Source: Paraflavitalea sp. CAU 1676 (GTDB lineage: Bacteria > Bacteroidota > Bacteroidia > Chitinophagales > Chitinophagaceae). Taken from it: DNA of 64,000 nucleotides. This document shows positions 34,918 through 43,671 of this stretch, in pieces (the stretch's first letter is position 1; every line of letters starts with the position of its first letter). The stretch spans positions 186,001-250,000 of the forward strand of contig NZ_JARHUJ010000003.1 of assembly GCF_029223285.1 (NCBI RefSeq), read 5' to 3'. The position numbers were made by a program, and so were the translations under genes. Under the pieces are notes generated by a model, which worked only from the letters and a program-made list of their open reading frames with translations, ran no database searches and was not told the DNA's origin.

Positions 34918-35542
34918 ATCTCGAATCTGGAAGGTAGCTATGCTGGTGTTGCTTTGTTCAACGTACATGTTTGCTGTCCATGCTCAAAACAGGCAAATAA
35001 AGATGTATTTGGAGCACATTGCGGCTGGCAAAGTGTATATAGAATACCTGCAACAGGGATACTCCCTTGTCCGCAAGGGATTTGGGGTAATATCCAACAT
35101 TAAGGATGGGCATCTTTCCCTCGACAAGCTGTTTTTCGATGGTCTGGTGGCTATCAATCCTCGTATCCGCGGGTATCCTCATGTAGCTGATATCATGTCA
35201 ATGTCAGTAGAGACAGTGAAAGCCTGTGGACATAATAAGCGACTGCTCTCTCGTGAGGCAGGACTTTCTAGCGACTTAATTAGTTATGCAGACCGGGTAA
35301 CGACCTCCCTGGCTACCGATTGCCTGGTTCTATTATCGGACCTGGCGGAACTATTGGCTGCGGGTCACCTGCAGCTATCCGATGATGAACGGATCAAACG
35401 TATAGATCAGGTGTACATAGAAATGAAGGATCGCTATGTGTTCATACAAAACTGGTCTGCTGAAACCTCCTTGATGATCCTGAACATGAAAAAGGAGTAT
35501 AAAGAAGCGGCTCGAATGAAAAGTGTGTATGATTTAAAGTGA
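34904..35542 (+). CDS. VirB5/TraI-like conjugation protein (paralogue b)
   Basis: This 212-aa exported protein has a signal sequence ending near FAVHAQ. The core contains LQQGYSLVRKGFGVISNI and LFFDGLVAINPRIRGY. These align with KKGYEILTTGYNAVRNI and AFLDGLMAVSPAVRQY of the next gene, so the two are tandem duplicates. It is probably periplasmic and probably part of the transfer apparatus. Confidence 0.68.
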   Translation: MAYNKSRIWKVAMLVLLCSTYMFAVHAQNRQIKMYLEHIAAGKVYIEYLQQGYSLVRKGFGVISNIKDGHLSLDKLFFDGLVAINPRIRGYPHVADIMSMSVETVKACGHNKRLLSREAGLSSDLISYADRVTTSLATDCLVLLSDLAELLAAGHLQLSDDERIKRIDQVYIEMKDRYVFIQNWSAETSLMILNMKKEYKEAARMKSVYDLK

Positions 35543-35546
35543 ATGT

Positions 35547-36179
35547 ATGAAGAAGTTCATCGTTATTGTATTGATCTCTTACTCCATGTTCCATGCTATG
35601 CCTGTAAAGGGACAGGTGCAGGAACTTCAGCAACTGGCGCTCAACATCGAAAAGCTGGCGCAGTTCCGTCAAATGCTGGCTGACATGAAGAAGGGTTATG
35701 AAATCCTTACTACTGGATACAATGCTGTCCGTAACATCAGTCAGGGAAATTTTCAATTGCATAAAGCATTTCTTGATGGATTAATGGCGGTAAGCCCCGC
35801 AGTACGCCAGTACCGCCGGGTAGCTGATATCATCGATTATCAGGTACAGTTGGTCAAAGAATACAAGGCGGCATTTGGCCGCTTTAAGGCATCTGCACTT
35901 TTCCAGCCGGGAGAAATCGAATACCTCAGTGGTGTCTATAGCCGCCTGTTCAATGCTTCTCTTGAAAACCTGCAAGATTTACTGACAATAATTACGGCCA
36001 GCAGGCTTAGAATGTCAGACGAAGAACGCCTTCAGGAGATCGACAAGATCTTCGCTGATATGGAAGATAAACTCGTCTTCCTGCGGGATTTCAACAGTTC
36101 AACCGGCATCCTGCTGCTACAACGCCAGAAGGAGAAAACCGAAGTGCAGCGTATGATGGAAATAGAGGGGCTGCGGTAG
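35547..36179 (+). CDS. VirB5/TraI-like conjugation protein (paralogue c)
   Basis: This 210-aa exported helical protein has a signal peptide ending near residue 22 and is the third member of a tandem family. It begins 5 nt after paralogue b. The N-terminal half resembles paralogue b and the C-terminal half resembles paralogue a (YLSGVYSRLFNASLENLQDL). Annotators often call such proteins TerB-like or TraI. No tellurite-related residues are seen. Confidence 0.68.
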   Translation: MKKFIVIVLISYSMFHAMPVKGQVQELQQLALNIEKLAQFRQMLADMKKGYEILTTGYNAVRNISQGNFQLHKAFLDGLMAVSPAVRQYRRVADIIDYQVQLVKEYKAAFGRFKASALFQPGEIEYLSGVYSRLFNASLENLQDLLTIITASRLRMSDEERLQEIDKIFADMEDKLVFLRDFNSSTGILLLQRQKEKTEVQRMMEIEGLR

Positions 36180-36227
36180 ATTATTGATAGAAACAATTTT
36201 GTGATGTGTGTTTGAAAATCGTGAAGT

Positions 36228-37322
36228 ATGAAAAAAGGGATCACATTATTGGTGATTTTGGGCTTTGTCGCCCCTGTTAGTGTGTGGGCACAAAACGATG
36301 GTAGCCTTTCGGGCAAACTTAATAGCCTGCATTCAGTACTGGAACAGCTCTACGATGAATTGATGCCACTGTGTTCGCAACTGACTAACATCAGCGTCGG
36401 TATTGCTGGATTCGCCACTTTGTTTTACATCGCCTACCGGGTTTGGGGACATTTGGCCCGGACGGAGCCAATTGACTTTTATCCTTTGATGAAACCGTTC
36501 GTCTTAGGATTTTGTATCATGAACTTCAGCACCGTGGTTTTACCTGTAATAAACGGCGTCATGAAACCCACGGTAACCGGCACTAAAAAGCTCGTCGATA
36601 ATTCCAATGTTACGATTGAAACATTGCTGCGGCAGAAGGATTCAGCGGTAAGAACAACTGACATATATCAGATGTATGTGGGCCCAACCGGTGAAGGTGA
36701 CCGTTCAAAATGGTACAAGTACACCTATGATGAGGAAGTACCAGCCAGTGAGGGTTGGCTGGCCTCCATCCGCACGGATTTGAAGTTTGCGTTTGCAAAA
36801 GCAGGCTATGCTTTCCGCAATGCCATCAAAGAGGTCATAGCAGAAATCCTTCAGTTATTATTTGCAGCGGTATCCCTATGTATCAATACGCTCAGAACGT
36901 TTAACCTGGTCATTCTATCCATTCTGGGACCGCTGGTGTTCGCCCTGGGAACCTTTGACGGCTTTGGATTTACCATCAAACAATGGTTAGCTCGGTATAT
37001 CAATGTTTTCATGTGGCTGCCAGTTGCGCACATTTTCGGGATGGTAATCGGTCGAATTCAGATCAATATGCTGAAGCTGGATCTTTCACAGATAGCCCAA
37101 CAGGGTGATACTTATTTCAGCAGGACGGATATGGGTTACCTGGTATTCCTGATAATAGGCATTTATGGATACACAACCGTTCCCGCCATTGCAAATCAGA
37201 TCATGATGGTTTCCGGTGCCGACGCATTGACCAGTAAGTTCGCCCATGATGCTAAGAGTGCTGCTTCTACTGCCGTTACAGGCCCAACGGGTTATATGGT
37301 ACAAAAGTTATCGGGTCAATAG
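36228..37322 (+). CDS. traJ: Conjugative transposon protein TraJ (VirB6-like)
   Basis: This 364-aa polytopic membrane protein has an N-terminal signal or anchor (ITLLVILGFVAPVSVWA) and at least five further hydrophobic helices. These include ISVGIAGFATLFYIAYRVW, LVILSILGPLVFALGTF and VFLIIGIYGYTTVPAIA. The pattern and the position before TraK match TraJ, the VirB6-like channel protein of Bacteroidetes ICEs. Confidence 0.9.
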   Translation: MKKGITLLVILGFVAPVSVWAQNDGSLSGKLNSLHSVLEQLYDELMPLCSQLTNISVGIAGFATLFYIAYRVWGHLARTEPIDFYPLMKPFVLGFCIMNFSTVVLPVINGVMKPTVTGTKKLVDNSNVTIETLLRQKDSAVRTTDIYQMYVGPTGEGDRSKWYKYTYDEEVPASEGWLASIRTDLKFAFAKAGYAFRNAIKEVIAEILQLLFAAVSLCINTLRTFNLVILSILGPLVFALGTFDGFGFTIKQWLARYINVFMWLPVAHIFGMVIGRIQINMLKLDLSQIAQQGDTYFSRTDMGYLVFLIIGIYGYTTVPAIANQIMMVSGADALTSKFAHDAKSAASTAVTGPTGYMVQKLSGQ

Positions 37323-37379
37323 TTGAAAATAACTCCGAGCATATCGGATGATTTGTGAAGACAGAAAAATGTGTGTGAT

Positions 37380-37997
37380 ATGTTTCCGAAGGTTAAAAGC
37401 ATTGAAAGATCCTTTCAATATATCCGTTTTTTTACTCTGGTAGTCATCGTTGCTTCATTATCGCTGTGCGGCTTCAGTTTGTACAAGTCGTTTCTACTGG
37501 CGAATACAACGCAGAACAGGATTTATGTATTGGTGAATGGTAAAGTATTGGAGGCCGTTTCTTCAGACAAAAAAGAGAACATTCCCGTAGAAGCGAGGGA
37601 TCATGTTAAGATGTTCCACTATTACTTTTTCACCCTTGACCCTGATGAGAAAATAATAAAAACGAATATCACCAGGGCACTATATCTCGCAGACGGTTCA
37701 GCTAAACAGCAATATGTCAACCTGAAAGAACAGGGCTATTATGCCAGTATCATTTCGGGTAATATCAGCCAGGAAATTGAGGTAGATAGCACCGCTGTAA
37801 ATACGAGCACATATCCGTACTATTTCAGGTGTTATGCCAGCCAGCGTATCATTCGCTCATCTTCTATTGTCACCCGGTCCCTTGTTACCGAAGGTTATCT
37901 GCGCAACACCGGTCGCAGTGACAATAATTCTCATGGCTTCCTCATTGAGCGATGGGCCATTATCGAAAACAGAGACCTAAACATCACAAATCGCTAA
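37380..37997 (+). CDS. traK: Conjugative transposon protein TraK
   Basis: The protein is 205 aa from the ATG at 37380 (MFPKVKSIERSF). It has one N-terminal transmembrane helix (FFTLVVIVASLSLCGFSLY) and a periplasmic domain with the conserved RDHVKMFHYYFFTLDPDE. This is the VirB8-like TraK family. It starts 57 nt after traJ, and a traL-like gene begins 3 nt after its stop. Confidence 0.9.
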   Translation: MFPKVKSIERSFQYIRFFTLVVIVASLSLCGFSLYKSFLLANTTQNRIYVLVNGKVLEAVSSDKKENIPVEARDHVKMFHYYFFTLDPDEKIIKTNITRALYLADGSAKQQYVNLKEQGYYASIISGNISQEIEVDSTAVNTSTYPYYFRCYASQRIIRSSSIVTRSLVTEGYLRNTGRSDNNSHGFLIERWAIIENRDLNITNR

Positions 37998-38000
37998 GCT

Positions 38001-38492
38001 ATGTTTAAACTATTCAAAAAAAGGCAGCAGCCTTCTGCCGCTAGTGGTATCTGGATAAAGGTTGGCCAATGGGTAGAGAGGAAGATACGGCTGCTGGCTG
38101 ATAAGTTAAATCGGCGTACCGCCCATTGGTCACGCAGATCGATAAAAATAGCGCTGATCTCGTTCTGTGCCATATACATGGCTTGTTTCGGGTATTATTT
38201 CTTAAAAAATGATAATGCTGTTATTCCCCTTGACTATATAAGCGTTCCGGATCACGCCATCATTCCCGATAATCAGGTATTACCGAGTGCAGAACCAGTA
38301 TTGAGCCATGAAGCCTACCGGCGGTTACTTGCATTCCGACATTTTTTGGACAGTCTGCAGCAGACCCCAGAAGGTCAACCGCAATACGAAAAAATCCTCA
38401 GTGATCATCCCGGTATCAGGGACAGTGTGGAGTATATCATTTCTCTTTATAAGAACCAAGATAAAAACGTGGAATATGGAAAAGACAAATAA
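38001..38492 (+). CDS. traL: TraL-like conjugation membrane protein
   Basis: This 163-aa protein has a basic cytoplasmic N-terminus and one transmembrane helix (IALISFCAIYMACFGYYFL), followed by a periplasmic helical domain. The slot between traK and traM is occupied by TraL in related elements. The assignment rests on synteny and topology more than on a sequence motif. Its last 17 nt overlap the start of traM. Confidence 0.65.
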   Translation: MFKLFKKRQQPSAASGIWIKVGQWVERKIRLLADKLNRRTAHWSRRSIKIALISFCAIYMACFGYYFLKNDNAVIPLDYISVPDHAIIPDNQVLPSAEPVLSHEAYRRLLAFRHFLDSLQQTPEGQPQYEKILSDHPGIRDSVEYIISLYKNQDKNVEYGKDK

Positions 38493-39753
38493 AATCAATC
38501 ATTCTCAGAAATTTATCAGGCAGCGAAAGTTTCTTTTATTACTGCCACTACTGGCATTACCTTTTATCACGTTCGTAGCGCATTCCGCAGGAATCATCGG
38601 GAAGGAAAAGGTTGTTTCTGGTGTGGAAGCCCGCGGCTTTAATACCAGGTTGCCGGATGCTGCACCGACCGCAGACAGCAACTGGAATAAACTCAAATTT
38701 TATGAAAAGGCCGATAAGGATTCTGCGGCCCGGCGCTCGATGGAAAGATCTGACCCTTACCGCACAGGTAAAGACCGGCATTTAGCTGTACTTCCCGACA
38801 CAGGCGGTCCAGAAGTATCCCGGTATAAGTATGATCCTTACCCTGGATCATCGCCGTCCAAAAGTGCAGATGCAAACGAACAGCGGGTATATAAAAAGCT
38901 GGCAGAACTGGATCGGGAACTGAACCGCCAGCCGGTAAGACAACCAATAGTCAGTCAGCCTGATCCTGGAATCATCAACCCGGATGTTGAACGATTGGAA
39001 AGAATGATGGCTTCCGTCGGTGCTGATAACGGAAACGACGAATTTTCTCAAATAAATGGAATGCTTGAAAAGATTCTGGACGTGCAGCATCCAGATCGCG
39101 TGCGGGAAAAAATAAAGGAAAAATCCGTGCAGCAAAAATCAGCAGTTTTTCCTGTTACTGTTGAAGAGGGACAACCAACGATCTCAATGCTTTCGGGATA
39201 TAAAAATTATGACAGTACGCACCCTAACAGTAGGCCGGTAAACAGGTTTTATGGGTTGGACGAAACGTATGACCATGAGCCATCGAGAAGATCCATTCGT
39301 GCTGTCATTCCTGAAGCCCAGACACTCGTGAATGGCGCTACTGTAAAACTCATGTTGCTCGACGATGTGTATATCGGCGGCTCCCTTATCCCCAGATATA
39401 CCAGCATTTACGGTATAGCTTCTTTCGGTGGTGAGCGGATCAGGATTTCTATTACTTCCCTGCAACACAATACAAACTTATTTCCGGTAGTACTGATGGC
39501 CTATGACTTGGACGGGTTAGAGGGCATTTTTGTTCCAGGGTCAATAACAAGAGACGTAAGCAAGCAATCGGCTGATCAGGCTATCCAAAGCCTGGGGATT
39601 GCTTCTCTCGATCCTTCCCTTGGGGCGCAAGCTGCCAGCGCCGGTTTAGAAGCGGCCAAAACGATTCTTGGACGTAAGACCAGACTTGTTCGTGCCAACA
39701 TTCCCGGAAATTATGAAGTGCTACTTCGGGATGTAAAAAGCAATGAAAGATAG
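38476..39753 (+). CDS. traM: Conjugative transposon protein TraM
   Basis: The start at 38476 (MEKTNKINHSQKFIRQRKF) yields 425 aa, overlapping traL by 17 nt. One N-terminal helix (FLLLLPLLALPFITFVAH) is followed by a long Pro- and Asp-rich linker. The conserved C-terminal domain has IRAVIPEAQTLVNGATVKL, then LLDDVYIGGSLIPRYT. This is the VirB10-like architecture of TraM. The envelope-spanning linker is the part that varies most. Confidence 0.92.
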   Translation: MEKTNKINHSQKFIRQRKFLLLLPLLALPFITFVAHSAGIIGKEKVVSGVEARGFNTRLPDAAPTADSNWNKLKFYEKADKDSAARRSMERSDPYRTGKDRHLAVLPDTGGPEVSRYKYDPYPGSSPSKSADANEQRVYKKLAELDRELNRQPVRQPIVSQPDPGIINPDVERLERMMASVGADNGNDEFSQINGMLEKILDVQHPDRVREKIKEKSVQQKSAVFPVTVEEGQPTISMLSGYKNYDSTHPNSRPVNRFYGLDETYDHEPSRRSIRAVIPEAQTLVNGATVKLMLLDDVYIGGSLIPRYTSIYGIASFGGERIRISITSLQHNTNLFPVVLMAYDLDGLEGIFVPGSITRDVSKQSADQAIQSLGIASLDPSLGAQAASAGLEAAKTILGRKTRLVRANIPGNYEVLLRDVKSNER

Positions 39754-39795
39754 TACCAAAAACTATCGTATTTATAATAAATTAAAAGCAAAGTG

Positions 39796-40629
39796 ATGAA
39801 AAGGTTTGTGCTGTTGATTGCTATTGTGAGTTGTTTGTATTGTACCGATGTTTTTGCTCAATCAGAACTACCAGGTAACTACAAAGCAAAGGCTATTACT
39901 CCGATCAGGATGGATATATCTGCTGATATGACAACCAACCTGATTTTCCCATATCCGATTAAAAGTGTAGATCGGGGCAGTGGTGACATACTGGCCCAGA
40001 AGGCCAAAGGTGCTGATAACGTATTACAGGTAAAGGCCGCTAAAGAACAGTTTATGCAAAGCAATCTATCTGTAATAACCTCAGACGGGCAGTTATTTTC
40101 CTTCCTGGTAGCATACGCGCCGCTCCCCACCTTTCTCAATCTTTCTTTTCATAAAGATTCAACTGCATCGCCCATTCAGTTGGCAGGAGTTGATCTGACA
40201 GCGGATGAGATTGAACAAACGGCCCTATCGGTAAGTTCCGCTGACAACTTCCTGCGCAAGCGAACGAAAAGCCAGATGATGAAACTGAAGCTCGGTAGTA
40301 TTCACTATCTGCAGGATCATTTATGGCTCAGCCTTGGTATGGAAAACAGGTCACTAGTGGATTATGAAATTCAGTATATCAAAGTCTACATCAAGGACAG
40401 AAAGCAAGCAAAGCGCACTGCCATGCAGCTTAAAGAGCTGAAGCCAGTGTATTGTTCTTCTTTGGAAAGGATCACAAGCGACCAGCCTGCAAAGGTAATC
40501 ATGGCAATACCGGCATTCACGTTGTCCAGGAAACAGGAATTAAGGATACTGGTGAAGGAAAAAAATGGTGGACGTGACTTAGAACTTGTTCTTAGAAACG
40601 GCACCTTATTAAAAGCAAGAATTCTTTAA
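39796..40629 (+). CDS. traN: Conjugative transposon protein TraN (DUF4138)
   Basis: This protein of about 277 aa has a signal peptide (RFVLLIAIVSCLYCTDVFAQ) and a DUF4138 fold. It begins with MTTNLIFPYPIKSVDRGS, followed by DNVLQVKAAKEQFMQSNLSV and the alternating strands of a VirB9-like domain. It would form the outer part of the channel together with TraM. A GTG at 39793 is also possible as the start. It ends the recognisable tra operon. Confidence 0.92.
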   Translation: MKRFVLLIAIVSCLYCTDVFAQSELPGNYKAKAITPIRMDISADMTTNLIFPYPIKSVDRGSGDILAQKAKGADNVLQVKAAKEQFMQSNLSVITSDGQLFSFLVAYAPLPTFLNLSFHKDSTASPIQLAGVDLTADEIEQTALSVSSADNFLRKRTKSQMMKLKLGSIHYLQDHLWLSLGMENRSLVDYEIQYIKVYIKDRKQAKRTAMQLKELKPVYCSSLERITSDQPAKVIMAIPAFTLSRKQELRILVKEKNGGRDLELVLRNGTLLKARIL

Positions 40630-40703
40630 GTTCTATTGCAAGGAAGCCGCACATACTTGCTTACAGCTTGAATGTTGTATTTCCAGATTTAAAATTAAAA
40701 GTT

Positions 40704-41606
40704 ATGAATAACGAAGATTTTGAATTCAACCAGCGACAGTTTAAAGCCACTGGCATGTTGGAGCATTTCAATTCTGGTGTAATTGAAAAAATGGGACAGG
40801 CAGAGCCCCGTATCCGGCATGAAATCAATCCATCCATAGATGGCGAACAGGTGAAAGGCGCTGTTTATTTGAATAAGGCGAAGGATGGTGACAGGTATTT
40901 CCTGAACAAATTTGATATGGAAAAAACCAGACCTAATGGTACTACGGTCAAGCAGACATTCTATAACAACAACCGGCCAAAGGCAGGGGATGAAAACTCC
41001 AGCCAGCGCCCACCGCAGCAGTGGACGCAAAAGCGTGCTTTCAATTTTCTATCTGGCAGGCCCGTCTACGATAAGAATAACAATGAGTGGAATAAAATAA
41101 ACCTCAATAAGAAATTGAAGAACGGAAACTATGCCTCTGACAGATTTGATAAGAATTACGGATTTGATCTACAAAAAACAATGAGTGGCTATTCTTATGC
41201 TGATGCTGGTGACAAGCAAAGAATGGATCAATTGGCAGAAGGGTTCGAGCGGGGCAACCTTCAGAAAGTAAAGCTGGTCGGCAATGATGGAAAGAAGGAA
41301 GACTACTATCAATCCGTATCGATACGGACCGGCTCAATGAAGGTATATGATAAGGATAAAAAGGAGGTGCCGCTCGAACAGCAAGTTGAAAAAGGATTGA
41401 TCACAAAAGACCTGTCGGAAAAACTCAAAGAAATCTACGGTAAAAAACAGGCACAAAAGCCGGAAAATAAACCAGAGGTGCCGCTAGGTGAAAATAATTC
41501 TCAAAAAAATGAAAACAAGCATCAACAGGGCCAAAAGCCGGGTGCAACCCTTACCGGAAAGGAGGACAAGCCTCCTGCAAAGCATAAGACATCGCAGAAG
41601 CATTGA
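40704..41606 (+). CDS. ICE protein with DUF3945-like N-terminus, function unknown
   Basis: The protein is about 300 aa from the ATG at 40704 (MNNEDFEFNQRQFKATGM). The N-terminal phrase about reaching the next Met resembles the small repeat (F-x-x-TGM-x-E) seen in DUF3945/DUF4099-type ICE proteins. The middle is basic and Asn-rich and the C-terminal 50 residues are low-complexity Lys, Gln and Pro. No catalytic site is seen. It follows traN at a 74-nt distance. Confidence 0.6.
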   Translation: MNNEDFEFNQRQFKATGMLEHFNSGVIEKMGQAEPRIRHEINPSIDGEQVKGAVYLNKAKDGDRYFLNKFDMEKTRPNGTTVKQTFYNNNRPKAGDENSSQRPPQQWTQKRAFNFLSGRPVYDKNNNEWNKINLNKKLKNGNYASDRFDKNYGFDLQKTMSGYSYADAGDKQRMDQLAEGFERGNLQKVKLVGNDGKKEDYYQSVSIRTGSMKVYDKDKKEVPLEQQVEKGLITKDLSEKLKEIYGKKQAQKPENKPEVPLGENNSQKNENKHQQGQKPGATLTGKEDKPPAKHKTSQKH

Positions 41607-41609
41607 TGT

Positions 41610-41897
41610 ATGAATACAGGGGATTCAATATTGACCTTCCTGGAATTGGCAGGCGAAGACCCGCGAATGGGTCCGTCTCACATCAGTATGTTCGTGGCCC
41701 TGCTATACCTCAGCAATAAATCGGGTAACCCTGTCAACGCTTATGCCGCAGAGCTGCGCCGTTTGTCCAAAATCACTTCCAATAGGTCATACTATCGTGT
41801 CATGCGAGACTTGAAAGAGGGGAAATACATTCGTGTAAAACCGTCTTTCAATCCCGCTGTCAGAAGCGAAATTTTCTTGCGAAAGCTGGATAGATAA
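41610..41897 (+). CDS. Small winged-helix-like protein (tandem paralogue 1)
   Basis: This 95-aa basic protein has the layout of a single winged-helix or MarR-like DNA-binding domain. It includes DPRMGPSHISMFVALLYL and RSYYRVMRDLKEGKYIRV. It is a clear paralogue of the gene at 41918 (compare DPRISPAHISLYISILQSY). It begins 3 nt after the preceding stop and is therefore in the same transcript as the DUF3945-like gene. Confidence 0.7.
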   Translation: MNTGDSILTFLELAGEDPRMGPSHISMFVALLYLSNKSGNPVNAYAAELRRLSKITSNRSYYRVMRDLKEGKYIRVKPSFNPAVRSEIFLRKLDR

Positions 41898-41917
41898 TTT
41901 TAAAGTAGCCGGATCAA

Positions 41918-42277
41918 ATGAATGGGAAAGAAAATATGGTTTCATTACTGGAACGGTTTCTGAAATTAGTGAAAACCGATCCCCGGATCAGCCCCGCGCA
42001 TATCAGCCTGTATATATCCATCCTGCAGTCTTATGTAGCGCAGGGTGATTTGCAGGTGCAGGTACAAAGAGATTTTATTATAAAACAGGCGAAGATCTCG
42101 GCGTCCACGTATCACCGGTGCATTAACCAGCTTCACGATTATGGTTATATTGATTATACTCCTTCATTTGATCCTAAAAAAGTGAGCACCGCGACTATTT
42201 CTGTGGGTATGAAAACTGAGTATTATGATAAAGAAAGAAGACGTAGTAGTCATGAGGGCCGTCGCCCTTTGTTTTAA
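41918..42277 (+). CDS. Small winged-helix-like protein (tandem paralogue 2)
   Basis: This 119-aa protein is similar to the preceding gene over about 80 residues and has a longer basic C-terminal tail. The recognition helix region reads KISASTYHRCINQLHDYGYI. The 3' end overlaps the next gene by 53 nt in another frame. Confidence 0.7.
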   Translation: MNGKENMVSLLERFLKLVKTDPRISPAHISLYISILQSYVAQGDLQVQVQRDFIIKQAKISASTYHRCINQLHDYGYIDYTPSFDPKKVSTATISVGMKTEYYDKERRRSSHEGRRPLF

Positions 42278-42476
42278 GCCTTTTTTAAAACCAGAGGAAG
42301 CGCTTATATATTGTGATCTGGGGCGGACCCAGTTCGCCAAAAGATGCGAAGAGTTAGGTGTGGTGAAAAACGAAAGCGGCTACTATACAAAAGAAGACCT
42401 GGATCGTATTTGTACTGGCAAATCTGTTGCTCAGACATTGGTGAAACAATATCCGGCACGAAAAAGAGGCATTTAA
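42225..42476 (+). CDS. Excisionase-like helix-turn-helix protein
   Basis: This 83-aa protein has the short helix-turn-helix/wing of MerR/excisionase-type proteins (EALIYCDLGRTQFAKRCEELGV, then SGYYTKEDLDRI). Proteins of this kind help Bacteroidetes tyrosine recombinases excise ICEs. It lies 1.8 kb from the integrase, with three unrelated genes in between. The start at 42225 overlaps the upstream gene by 53 nt. Confidence 0.66.
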   Translation: MIKKEDVVVMRAVALCFKPFLKPEEALIYCDLGRTQFAKRCEELGVVKNESGYYTKEDLDRICTGKSVAQTLVKQYPARKRGI

Positions 42477-42856
42477 AACCTCGCTGCGCGGGGTAGGTAG
42501 GGCTTTCTTAATATTTCTGTTAGTGCCTGGCTATGAAACACTATTTCATTTCTTGCACGAGCTAGGGTAAACGAGCAGTGATGAAGGCGAACATAGGTTG
42601 GCGAAGGTAAAGACGCAATCAGTGCTTTTCCAAAAAAGGCTTCCGGGAATTCTCGAACATTGAAGGCCAATGATTCATTATCATAGGGGCTATTGAACCT
42701 GGTAAACAAGCCGTCGCCGTTTTTAAATTCATATTCGTATTGGTATTCCCCGCCTAATAAATGGGCAATAACTTTTGAAAAGTCTTGATACATCAGGGAA
42801 TTATACCAGATGACCGAAATCTTGCGGAATTCAGGCTCTATCAGGATCGCCTTCAT
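42473..42856 (-). CDS. Hypothetical protein
   Basis: This 127-aa soluble protein overlaps the stop of the excisionase-like gene by 4 nt, tail to tail. It has a repeated aromatic/acidic feel (YQYEYEFKNGDGLFTRF) and no motif I know. It is read from the ATG at 42856. Confidence 0.58.
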   Translation of the reverse strand: MKAILIEPEFRKISVIWYNSLMYQDFSKVIAHLLGGEYQYEYEFKNGDGLFTRFNSPYDNESLAFNVREFPEAFFGKALIASLPSPTYVRLHHCSFTLARARNEIVFHSQALTEILRKPYLPRAARF

Positions 42857-43000
42857 TGTAATTGAATTGAGGTAAAATTAGGGAAAAGTTACTGCTGAAC
42901 TCCAAGGCAGTTTAACCGGAAGAAAAGTCAAAATGTATTCGGGTTGGCGCGGAATGAATTTCCCACTTTTTTTGTATATTGATTTTATTAAATACAAAAG

Positions 43001-43606
43001 ATGCCAGGAAAAAGGAAAAGCATCCCATATAAAATAAAGGTTCGGCTACTGAAGGAAGTCGAGAATCATTGCCCATTTTGCAGGAACGAGGATACGGAAC
43101 ATTTGGAGTTTCACCACATCGATGAAAACAAAGAGAACAGTGTTTTTGCTAATCTGCTTGCAGTTTGCCCCACCTGTCATTCAAAAATCAGCAAAAATGA
43201 TATTTCGATGGAGCAGGTGGTTAGACTAAAGGAGATGCTGGGATTGCGAAAAAAGGAGCGGGAGAAATTTGTCCCAAAGGAGATTAAATCTGAGTATCCT
43301 GGTGGCGCACCTGCGTTTCTCAATTTCCTTAAAGAAAACCTGCGATATCCGAAGGATGCAATAGACAGGGAGATTAGCGGCACCGTTGTTGTTCAATTTG
43401 TCGTAGATGAGGATGGTATTGTCAGTGATGTCGAAGCATTGAGCGGGCCACCTGAACTTCATGCTGAGGCGATTCGCGTAGTTCGTAAGAGTTACCGTTG
43501 GTTACCTGCAAAACAAAACGGCAGACCTGTTAAATATTACTCAAAGCAACCCATCATATTCCAGTTGAAAAAAGAAAAAGGATTTCTTGAAAGTTTATTC
43601 AGTTAA
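43001..43606 (+). CDS. HNH nuclease fused to a TonB C-terminal domain
   Basis: This 201-aa protein combines two unrelated domains. Residues 20-62 are an HNH-type zinc-finger nuclease: C24/C27, the H38-H39-I-D41 metal centre in LEFHHIDENK, N51 and C56/C59-H60 (CPTCHSKI). Residues 99-190 match TonB_C: YPGGAPAFLNFLKENL, then SGTVVVQFVVDEDG, and WLPAKQNGRPV with a final PIIFQL strand. No signal peptide, membrane anchor or proline-rich spacer exists, so a TonB energy-transducing role is unlikely. It is monocistronic near the ICE end. Confidence 0.85.
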   Translation: MPGKRKSIPYKIKVRLLKEVENHCPFCRNEDTEHLEFHHIDENKENSVFANLLAVCPTCHSKISKNDISMEQVVRLKEMLGLRKKEREKFVPKEIKSEYPGGAPAFLNFLKENLRYPKDAIDREISGTVVVQFVVDEDGIVSDVEALSGPPELHAEAIRVVRKSYRWLPAKQNGRPVKYYSKQPIIFQLKKEKGFLESLFS

Positions 43607-43671
43607 GAGTAAAAAAACGAAATCAGCCCATGTCCTTTAGTGATCATGGGCTGTTGGATTTGATAATGCCG

